Translations under genes and position numbers: made by a program
NCBI RefSeq assembly: GCF_003850245.1
Contig: NZ_CP031015.1
Location: 992,001-1,056,000 of the forward strand
Origin: Microbacterium sp. ABRD28
GTDB lineage: Bacteria > Actinomycetota > Actinomycetes > Actinomycetales > Microbacteriaceae
DNA: 64,000 nucleotides
Direction of reading: 5' to 3'
Shown here: in pieces, positions 57,740-64,000 of the stretch
Numbering within the stretch: the first letter of the stretch is position 1
Layout: the number at the start of each line of letters is the position of its first letter
Notes under the pieces: generated by a model
Told to the model about the DNA's origin: nothing
Databases searched by the model: none
Seen by the model: the letters and a program-made list of their open reading frames with translations, nothing else

Positions 57740-59929
57740 ATGACCGGGTATGTGCGCTTCATCACCGCAGCCAAGACCTCGTGGATCGTGCTGGTCCTGG
57801 CTGCCGCCGCGGCGGCGGCGCTGTTCGCCTGGGGAAGCGGCGGCGAGTCCGACAACGCCCCCGCTGTCGGGCTCCCCGATTCCGCGGAGTCGGTGCAGGT
57901 CGACGAGCTGCTCGACGAATTCCCGAGCGCCGACACCACCTCGGCGTTCCTGGTCTTCGAGGCCGAGGGCGACGAGCTGAGCGCCGAGACTCTGGAGACC
58001 ATCAACGGCAAGGTGTTCGGCGACCTGGTCGACTTCACCCCCGACGGGTTCGTGCCGCCGGCGCAGGTCTCGGATGACGGGCGGGTCGCGCTGGTGATCG
58101 TGCCGCTCGATCCCGAGACCGGCATCGAGGCGCAGTCCGAGCGTGCGCAGGAGATCCGGGATGCCGCCTCCGCCGACCTCGGCGACGACGTGCGCGTGTA
58201 CTTCACCGGTCCCGAGGGCTTCGAGGTCGATCTCGCCGCGGTGTTCGCCGGGGCCGACATCACGCTGCTGCTCACCACTGTGGTCGTCGTCGCGATCCTC
58301 CTCCTCATCACCTATCGCAGTCCGTGGCTCTGGCTCGTGCCGCTGACGGTGATCGGCGTCGCCGATGCGCTGGCGGGCATCGTGGCACGCAACGTCGCCG
58401 CCGCTGTCGGCGTCGAACTCGACCCGTCGATCACCGGCATCCTCTCGGTGCTCGTCTTCGGTGCGGGCACGAACTACGCCCTCCTTCTCATCGCCCGCTA
58501 CCGCGACGAGTTGCGGCTTCATGAAGATCGCCGCGAGGCGATGCGGCGGGCGGTGCGCGGCGCCGGCCCCGCGATCATCGCGAGTGGATCGACCGTCGCG
58601 CTGGCCCTTGCGACACTCCTCTTCGCCGAGCTCGCGGGCAACCGGGCCCTCGGACTGGCCTGCGCCGTGGGGATCGTGGTCGCCATGATCTTCGCGCTGG
58701 CGGTGCTCCCGGCCGCCCTCGTGCTGTTCGGGCGAGGGCTGTTCTGGCCCTACATCCCGCGGTTCGGGTCGCGCGACGCCATTTCGCGGAGCCCGTGGGG
58801 CAAACTCGGGCGCGCCGTCTCGCGCCGCCCCGCGATCATCGCGATCAGCGGATTCGTCGTGCTGGGCGCCCTCGCCTCGGGCGTGTTCTTCGTGCAGACC
58901 GGTCTGTCGCAGAACGACCGGTTCCTCGACAAGCCCGAGGCGGTCGTCGGTCAGGAGATCATCGCCGACGCGTTCTCGGCAGGTGCCACTTCGCCCGCCA
59001 CGGTCGTCGTCAGCAGGGATGACGCCGAAGCGGCCATCGCAGAACTCGAGACCATCGATGGGGTCGACGCCGCAGTGATCGCCGAGGAGACCGACGACCT
59101 CGCGCGCATCGATGTCACCCTCGACGCCAGCGCCGAGACCCCGGAGGCGTACGCCGCCATCACGGCGATGCGCGCCGCGCTCGATGATGTGGGTGCCGGC
59201 GACGGCCTGGTCGGCGGACTCGACGCTCGCTCGCTCGACGTCGCCGACGCGCAGGCCCGCGACCAGGCGCTGGTGATCCCGCTCATCCTGGTGCTCGTCT
59301 TCATCGTGCTCGTCGTGCTGCTGCGGGCTCTCGTCGCGCCGCTGCTGCTGCTCGTCGCCGTCGTGGTGAGCTTCTTCTCGGCGGTCGGGGCGAGCTGGTG
59401 GCTGTTCCAGACGCCGCTGTTCGGCTTCCCCGCGATCGACACGAACGTACTGCTGTTCAGCTTCCTCTTCCTCGTCGCCCTGGGCGTGGACTACAGCATC
59501 TTCCTCGTCACCCGGGCCAAGGAGGAGGCCGACCGGCTCGGCATCACCCAGGGGATGATCCGGGCGCTGGCCGCGACCGGTGCCGTCATCACCAGCGCCG
59601 GCATCCTGCTCGCCGCTGTGTTCGCCGTCCTCGGGGTGCTGCCGCTCATCACCCTCACGCAGATCGGCATCATCGTCTGCATCGGCGTGCTCATCGACAC
59701 ACTGCTCGTCCGGACTGTCATCGTGCCCGCGCTGACCTTCCTCCTGCGCGACCGGGTGTGGTGGCCGCGTCGTCCGAAGCTCAGCGACGCGGACGCGGCC
59801 GCGCAGGGCGCAGACGCGTTCGCCGACCCGCTGGAGGTCGAGCGTCGCCGGGCCGCCGCCGCGGCGGCGTCGGGCGAAGCCGAAGCCGGCGACCCGTCGA
59901 AGGAGGCGCCCGCCGTCGCGGGGCGCTGA
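57740..59929 (+). CDS. MMPL-family RND-type transporter
   Basis: The 729-residue protein has two homologous halves, each one membrane segment, an extracellular domain and five more segments. Half 1 includes GADITLLLTTVVVVAILLLI and FGAGTNYALLLIARYRDEL; half 2 includes FLFLVALGVDYSIFLVTRAK EEADR, the MMPL signature with the Asp-Tyr pair involved in proton relay. Such proteins export lipids, siderophores or drugs in actinobacteria. GGAG lies 9 nt before ATG 57740, and the divergent MarR is its likely regulator. Confidence 0.92.
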   Translation: MTGYVRFITAAKTSWIVLVLAAAAAAALFAWGSGGESDNAPAVGLPDSAESVQVDELLDEFPSADTTSAFLVFEAEGDELSAETLETINGKVFGDLVDFTPDGFVPPAQVSDDGRVALVIVPLDPETGIEAQSERAQEIRDAASADLGDDVRVYFTGPEGFEVDLAAVFAGADITLLLTTVVVVAILLLITYRSPWLWLVPLTVIGVADALAGIVARNVAAAVGVELDPSITGILSVLVFGAGTNYALLLIARYRDELRLHEDRREAMRRAVRGAGPAIIASGSTVALALATLLFAELAGNRALGLACAVGIVVAMIFALAVLPAALVLFGRGLFWPYIPRFGSRDAISRSPWGKLGRAVSRRPAIIAISGFVVLGALASGVFFVQTGLSQNDRFLDKPEAVVGQEIIADAFSAGATSPATVVVSRDDAEAAIAELETIDGVDAAVIAEETDDLARIDVTLDASAETPEAYAAITAMRAALDDVGAGDGLVGGLDARSLDVADAQARDQALVIPLILVLVFIVLVVLLRALVAPLLLLVAVVVSFFSAVGASWWLFQTPLFGFPAIDTNVLLFSFLFLVALGVDYSIFLVTRAKEEADRLGITQGMIRALAATGAVITSAGILLAAVFAVLGVLPLITLTQIGIIVCIGVLIDTLLVRTVIVPALTFLLRDRVWWPRRPKLSDADAAAQGADAFADPLEVERRRAAAAAASGEAEAGDPSKEAPAVAGR

Positions 59930-59947
59930 CGAGGAGCGCGAGCCGCG

Positions 59948-60030
59948 CGACGCGGCCTCGGAGATCGGCGCAGCCTCGGCCCACACCCCCCGGATGGGCC
60001 GAGGTTGTGCCGATCTCCGAGGCTGCGTCG
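59948..60030. repeat. 36-bp-arm hairpin with only G-U-compatible arm differences
   Basis: The left arm (59948-59983) begins CGACGCGGCCTCGGAGATCG and the right arm (59995-60030) is its complement except at three positions, where a left G faces a right T. The loop is 11 nt. In RNA all 36 pairs could form. It lies between the convergent MMPL and LLM genes. Confidence 0.85.
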
Positions 60031-60149
60031 TGGGCCCAGGTCTCGCGCTGCGGAGGTCCTTCGCGCTCCTGCGGATCACGCAGGGCACGTCGAGCCTCTC
60101 GAATGCGGACGTCCGCGCGAAAGGGGGACCGGGAGCGCCGAGACGTCGC

Positions 60150-61241
60150 TCAGCCCGCGAGTGCGGGCGCCGTCCCTGCCGACGCCGCGTCGGCGCGAGA
60201 CGCCATCGCCTGGGCGAGGAGCGTGAGCGACTGGGTGCGCCCCGCCGCGGCATCCCTCTGTTCTGACGCGAACGCTCCCGCGATCGGCGACACCATGACC
60301 TCGTCGACCCCCGCGCGTGCGGCGAGATCGGCCAGGCCCGCCGCCACGTCGTCGCCGGTGCCCACGAACCAGGTCGCGCGGGCGGCTGCCATGATCTGAT
60401 CGGCCATGGGGGAGAGCGGCGCCGCGCTCTGCGCGTCTTCGACGGTCTCGAGCGGGGTGAGGGTCTGGTTGGTGCGCAGCCGCACCATCATCCGCAGCTG
60501 CGGCAAGGCTCGCGCCTCCGCCTCTTCCGAGGTGGGGGCCGCGACGATGTTGGCCGTGACGAAGGTACGCGGATTCGGGTGCGCCTCGGAAGGCCGATAC
60601 TGGTCGCGGTACAGCTGCAGGGCCCGGTCGAGGCCGGCACCGGAGAAGTGGTTGGCGAAGACGTAGGGGAGACCGAGCGAGGCGGCGAGCTGGGCCGAGT
60701 AATCGCTCGAACCGAGCAGCCAGACGTCGGGGGCGTTCTGCGCCGCCGGGGTCGCGCGCACCTCGTACGTGCTGCCGGAGGTCAAGCGGATCGCCGCGCC
60801 ATCGGGTGAGGTGAGCGCCAGGATGTCGCCGATGTGGTCGGGGAAGCGTTCGACGTCGCTGGTGGTTCCCGACATCCGCAACAGCTGGCTGATGACCGGA
60901 TCGCTGCCGGGCGCCCGTCCGATGCCCAGGTCGATGCGGCCGGGCGCGATCGCCTCGAGCGCGGCGAACTGTTCGGCGACGACGAGGGGGGAGTGATTGG
61001 GAAGCATCACCCCGCCGGACCCGACCCGGATCCGCGAGGTGCGCGCCGCGGCTGCGGCGATCAGCACCGGTGGTGCCGTCGAGGCGACGGCCGGCATGTT
61101 GTGGTGCTCGGCGAACCAGTACCGCGCGTAGCCGAGACGTTCCGCGGTCTCGACGAGGGTGAGGGATGCCGCGACCGCCTCGGCACTGGTCTGACCGGCG
61201 CGCACCGGCACGAGGTCGAGGACCGACAGGGTGATGCTCAT
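60150..61241 (-). CDS. LLM-class flavin-dependent oxidoreductase (alkanal monooxygenase-like)
   Basis: The 363-residue protein starts LSVLDLVPVRAGQTSAEAVA and has RYWFAEHHNMPAVASTAPPV, SGGVMLPNHSPLVVAEQFAA and PGRIDLGIGRAPGSDP, the set typical of MsnO8/luciferase-alpha-like monooxygenases using FMNH2 or F420H2. The substrate is unknown. It lies 17 nt downstream of an F420-reductase-like gene on the same strand, which may regenerate the reduced cofactor. Confidence 0.9.
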   Translation of the reverse strand: MSITLSVLDLVPVRAGQTSAEAVAASLTLVETAERLGYARYWFAEHHNMPAVASTAPPVLIAAAAARTSRIRVGSGGVMLPNHSPLVVAEQFAALEAIAPGRIDLGIGRAPGSDPVISQLLRMSGTTSDVERFPDHIGDILALTSPDGAAIRLTSGSTYEVRATPAAQNAPDVWLLGSSDYSAQLAASLGLPYVFANHFSGAGLDRALQLYRDQYRPSEAHPNPRTFVTANIVAAPTSEEAEARALPQLRMMVRLRTNQTLTPLETVEDAQSAAPLSPMADQIMAAARATWFVGTGDDVAAGLADLAARAGVDEVMVSPIAGAFASEQRDAAAGRTQSLTLLAQAMASRADAASAGTAPALAG

Positions 61242-61258
61242 ACCGAAGGGTGCTCCGA

Positions 61259-61900
61259 TCAGGGAAGGCGGTTCGCTCGGGCGAGGTTCTCGCGCATCTC
61301 GTCCGCGGTCTGACGCTGCCCGTACCCCGGGCGGTCGCGCTCGAGACGCCACGACTCGCTGAGCGGGCCGGCGTTGACGGTGTCGAAGCCGAGCTCGTCG
61401 TAGAGGCGTGTCATCGTCTCGATGGCCTCCGGGAAGTCGCTCGCCGTACCGAGCGCGCGGCGGTTCGGCGTCCCTGCGGGCGAACCGTCGGTGGTGATCT
61501 GCGTGGACATGATGTTGTTGAACGCCTTGACGACCTTCGAGGTCGGGAGGTGGTCCTGAAGAAGCTGCGAGGTCGTGGTCTCGCCGCGGTCGAGGGCCTC
61601 GATGTGGCCGTCGCGCTCGAAGTAGTAGTTGTTGGTGTCGAGCACGATCTTGCCGGCGAGCGGTTCGACGGGGATCGCGCCGATCGCCTTCAGCGGCACG
61701 GTGACGACGGCGATGTCAGCGGCCTCGGCGGCTTCCTCTGCCGTGGCGGCGCGGAGCTTCGGGCCCACCTCGTCGACGAGATCCTTGAGCGTTTCGGGTC
61801 CGCGGGAGTTCGCGATGACGACGTCGTAGCCGACTCCGGTGAATGCGCGTGCGAGCTGGCTGCCGATGTGTCCGGCGCCGATGATTCCGATGGTGGTCAT
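61259..61900 (-). CDS. NADPH-dependent F420 reductase-like protein
   Basis: The 213-residue Rossmann protein opens MTTIGIIGAGHIGSQLARAF, with VVIANSRGPETLKDLV (NADP-binding Arg in NSRGP), VVTVPLKAIGAIPVEPLAGK and VLDTNNYYFERDG. This is the NADP oxidoreductase F420-dependent/ProC-like fold. The short C-terminal part means true F420 reduction is not certain. Placed just upstream of an LLM monooxygenase on one transcript. Confidence 0.85.
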   Translation of the reverse strand: MTTIGIIGAGHIGSQLARAFTGVGYDVVIANSRGPETLKDLVDEVGPKLRAATAEEAAEAADIAVVTVPLKAIGAIPVEPLAGKIVLDTNNYYFERDGHIEALDRGETTTSQLLQDHLPTSKVVKAFNNIMSTQITTDGSPAGTPNRRALGTASDFPEAIETMTRLYDELGFDTVNAGPLSESWRLERDRPGYGQRQTADEMRENLARANRLP

Positions 61901-61944
61901 GTGTGTGGCCAACGGACGGACCCCGTTGGGCATTCCCGCCGTGC

Positions 61945-62040
61945 GGGTGTCCCGAACTCCTGCAGGATGGGCCCCAGCCGCCGTCGCGGCCCCGATCACC
62001 GCCGCTTCGGGCGGGTATTGCAGGAGTTAGGGACACGCCC
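61945..62040. repeat. Palindromic intergenic element, copy 2
   Basis: Left arm GGGTGTCCCGAACTCCTGCA (61945-61964) faces TGCAGGAGTTAGGGACACGC (from 62019) with one internal mismatch and a 54-nt interior. The core TGTCCCGAACTCCTGCA is identical to 139-155. It sits 3 nt after the photolyase stop in transcription order and upstream of the reductase gene. Confidence 0.7.
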
Positions 62041-62042
62041 CG

Positions 62043-63395
62043 TCAGCGCGGCGCGCGCTTGACCGCCTCGTACGCCTCCAGCGCCGCCTTGCGCGACTCC
62101 TTCAGGTCGACGATCGGCGCGGGGGCGTCGCCGGAGGCGTGTTCGGGCGCCCAGGTGCGGATGTATTCGCGCTTCGGATCGAACTTCTCGGCCTGCAGCT
62201 CGGGGTTGAACACCCGGAAGTACGGGGCGGCGTCGGCGCCCGACCCCGCGACCCACTGCCAGCTGAACGGATTGTTCGCGGCATCGGCGTCGACCAGGCA
62301 GTCCCAGAACCACTGCTCGCCGCGCCGCCAGTCGATGAGGAGGTTCTTGATGAGGAACGACGCCGTCACCATCCGCACCCGGTTGTGCATCCAGCCCGAG
62401 ACCCACAGCTCCTTCATTCCGGCATCGACCATCGCCACGCCGGTCTCGCCCCTCTGCCACGCCCGCAGGTGCGAGGGCTTCAGCCGGGGCCACGGGAAGG
62501 CGTCGAACTCGCGGCGGAGGTTCACCGTCGCGAGGTCGGGGTGGTGGAACAGGGTGTGCCAGGCGAATTCGCGCCACCCGAGCTCGGAGAGGAACCGGCG
62601 GGGGTTCCCCTCGTCGACCGCGGCAGCCCAGATCTGGTGGGGGCTGAGCTCGCCCCAGCGCAGGCGCGGCGACAGCATCGACGTCGACCCCGACGCCGGT
62701 TCGTCGCGGCTCCGATCGTAACCGCCGAGGTCGCCCGCGATGAACTCCTTCAGCCGCCGCTTCGCCGCCGCCTCGCCCGGTGTCCACCGCTCGCGCAGGC
62801 CGCCGGCCCAGTCGGGCGAGGTGGGCAGCAGCTCCCAGTCGTCGAGGTCGTCGGAGTCGACGCGTCCCGAGAACCCCGGCACCTCGCGGGGTTCGGGCAG
62901 CGGTGCCCGCGGCGCCGGCAGCGACAGGCACGCCCGCCAGAACGGGCTGTAGACCGAGAACGGCTTCCCCGCCCCGGTCTTCACCGTCCACGGCTCGAAC
63001 AGCAGCGACGCGGCGAACGACTCCACCGTGACACCGTCCTCACGCAGGCTCGCCTTCAGATCGGCGTCGATGTCGCGTTCGGGCAGGCTGTAGCGCCGGT
63101 TCCAGAAGACCGCGCCCGCACCGGTGTCGGTGACGAGAGCGGGAAGGACATCGGATGCCGCGCCCCGCCGCAGCACGAGCGTCGCCCCCTTGGCGGCGAG
63201 GTCGTCGCCGAGCGAGGTCAGCGAGTGGTGGAGCCACCACCTCGCAGCCCCGCCGAGCGCGCGCACGCCGGGGGAATCCTCGTCGAGCACGTAGACGCCG
63301 ATGACGGGCGCGTCGCGGTCGAGCGCCGCGCGCAGCGCGGGGTTGTCGCCGAGGCGGAGGTCGTCGCGGAACCAGACGATCGAGGGCGCAGCCAT
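62043..63395 (-). CDS. phr: Deoxyribodipyrimidine photolyase
   Basis: The 450-residue flavoprotein repairs UV-induced cyclobutane pyrimidine dimers with light. The N-terminal antenna domain (SIVWFRDDLRLGDNPALRAA) is followed by the FAD domain: SPRLRWGELSPHQIW, GWREFAWHTLFHHPDL, VDAGMKELWVSGWMHNRVRM, DCLVDADAANNPFSWQWVAG, SGADAAPYFRVFNP. The conserved Trp and Asn residues of class I CPD photolyases are all present, though a cryptochrome role cannot be excluded. GAGGAT upstream of ATG 63395 is a possible ribosome-binding site. Confidence 0.93.
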   Translation of the reverse strand: MAAPSIVWFRDDLRLGDNPALRAALDRDAPVIGVYVLDEDSPGVRALGGAARWWLHHSLTSLGDDLAAKGATLVLRRGAASDVLPALVTDTGAGAVFWNRRYSLPERDIDADLKASLREDGVTVESFAASLLFEPWTVKTGAGKPFSVYSPFWRACLSLPAPRAPLPEPREVPGFSGRVDSDDLDDWELLPTSPDWAGGLRERWTPGEAAAKRRLKEFIAGDLGGYDRSRDEPASGSTSMLSPRLRWGELSPHQIWAAAVDEGNPRRFLSELGWREFAWHTLFHHPDLATVNLRREFDAFPWPRLKPSHLRAWQRGETGVAMVDAGMKELWVSGWMHNRVRMVTASFLIKNLLIDWRRGEQWFWDCLVDADAANNPFSWQWVAGSGADAAPYFRVFNPELQAEKFDPKREYIRTWAPEHASGDAPAPIVDLKESRKAALEAYEAVKRAPR

Positions 63396-63435
63396 GCACC
63401 CATCCTCGCGCGGCGGAGCGCACCCGGGGGTGAAC

Positions 63436-64000
63436 TCAGCTCGACGAGCCGCCGGAGGACGCGTCGCGGATCCAGGAGCCCGCCCGCGCCATCGCCTCGC
63501 CGGCTTCGGGGAACACTCCGACCCAGATCGGCCAGACATGCTGCATCCCGTCGCCGACGACGAGGTCGCCCCGCACCGAACGCGCGACCAGCCGGCGGGC
63601 ATCATCGAGGAGGATCTCGTCGCTGCCCGCGAACGCCAGCAACGGCGGAAGGCGGCCCCCCGACGCCAGCGCGGGCGAGATCCGCGGATCGCGCCGATCG
63701 TGCGTCCCCGCGTACCAGCCGGCCATCTCGAGGAGGCTGTCGCGGGTGCATTCGATGTCGACGGCGGCGTTCGCGTCCATCGTGCCTCCGGAACAGGTGA
63801 GATCACCCCAGGGCGAGAAGAGGATGAGCCCGTCCGCGCCTTCGGCGGATCCCACCGCTGCAGCCAAGCCTCCCCCCGACGAGTCCCCCGCGACGAACCT
63901 CGGCAGGTCGGCGGGGAGCGCCCGGAAGGCGGCCGTGGCATCGTCGAACGCGGCGGGGAAGGGGTGCTCCGGGGCCAGGCGATACGACGCCACCCACACT
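63436..64000 (-). CDS. HSL-type alpha/beta hydrolase, 5' end outside the window
   Basis: The frame is open at the window edge, so about 188 C-terminal residues are visible. VASYRLAPEHPFPAAFDDAT is the classic YRLAPEHPFPA motif of hormone-sensitive-lipase-like esterases, followed by FVAGDSSGGGLAAAVG with the nucleophile Ser in GDSSGG. AFAGSDEILLDDARRL (acid) and QHVWPIW (His) complete the triad. The missing part should hold the HGGG oxyanion loop. It hydrolyses short-chain esters. Confidence 0.87.
   Translation of the reverse strand, partial: VWVASYRLAPEHPFPAAFDDATAAFRALPADLPRFVAGDSSGGGLAAAVGSAEGADGLILFSPWGDLTCSGGTMDANAAVDIECTRDSLLEMAGWYAGTHDRRDPRISPALASGGRLPPLLAFAGSDEILLDDARRLVARSVRGDLVVGDGMQHVWPIWVGVFPEAGEAMARAGSWIRDASSGGSSS

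Noticed and set aside
57716..60253. 845-residue minus-strand frame opposite MMPL
   Set aside because: His/Asp/Gly-rich with no domain; the MMPL frame has full family motifs.

Overview
This 64 kb window looks like chromosomal DNA of a high-GC Gram-positive actinobacterium, most likely Microbacteriaceae (Microbacterium-like). The basis is GC-dominated third codon positions, dense short-overlap gene pairs, many GTG starts, a Rv2409c-Rv2411c-type gene trio, F420/LLM-type oxidoreductases, and repeated leaderless promoters in which a TAGGCT-like -10 box sits 6-7 nt before the start codon. The family assignment is inference. I see no rRNA, tRNA, CRISPR array, insertion sequence, integrase or phage gene.

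Layout. 1-5.9 kb: tail of an unknown gene, palindromic spacer, a self-regulated membrane protein/HTH pair, an MDR oxidoreductase, a guanidine hydrolase (DDAH-like) coupled to ornithine aminotransferase, and a membrane-anchored sulfite-oxidase-type molybdoenzyme. 6.1-11.4 kb: a 1347-residue cell-wall-anchored GH16 glucanase with a perfect internal duplication, then an S33-type hydrolase. 11.4-17.8 kb: an ATP-grasp gene divergent from a run of circularly permuted ATP-grasp, alpha-E, transglutaminase and radical SAM genes, the best candidate for an uncharacterised pathway. 17.8-23.7 kb: a triplicated hairpin repeat, a YnjBCD-like ABC importer, and a VTT-family membrane protein overlapping a CDP-alcohol phosphatidyltransferase. 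23.7-33.9 kb: flavin disulfide oxidoreductase, methyltransferase, a DHA2 exporter coupled to a 59-residue acidic protein absent from simple ORF calls, amidohydrolase, membrane protein, two more MFS transporters and a MarR regulator.

33.9-44.4 kb: a 548-bp gene-free stretch with duplicated palindromes, a lysophospholipase-like hydrolase, a DEAD-box RNA helicase, a secreted GH6 cellulase, lipoate ligase coupled to an orphan beta-class DNA methyltransferase, an LLM oxidoreductase and a carboxylesterase. 44.4-53.1 kb: a TetR-controlled sugar isomerase/dehydrogenase operon behind a perfect 32-bp palindrome, a chloroperoxidase-like hydrolase, and a Leloir galactose region (galT-galK, a LacI regulator with two putative operators, galE, and a short LacI-like protein). 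53.2-64 kb: phosphoglucomutase and prephenate dehydratase diverging from paired leaderless promoters, LtrA-like protein, a MarR/MMPL pair, LLM monooxygenase with an F420-reductase-like protein, a DNA photolyase and the 3' part of an HSL-type esterase.

Together the genes suggest a free-living, plant- or soil-associated heterotroph. GH16 and GH6 attack beta-glucans outside the cell, the gal and phosphoglucomutase genes feed galactose into glycolysis, and several small regulator/exporter pairs give drug or metabolite efflux. Intergenic DNA is unusually rich in long imperfect palindromes. One 17-bp core occurs at both ends of the window, and one hairpin differs between its arms only by changes that keep G-U pairs.
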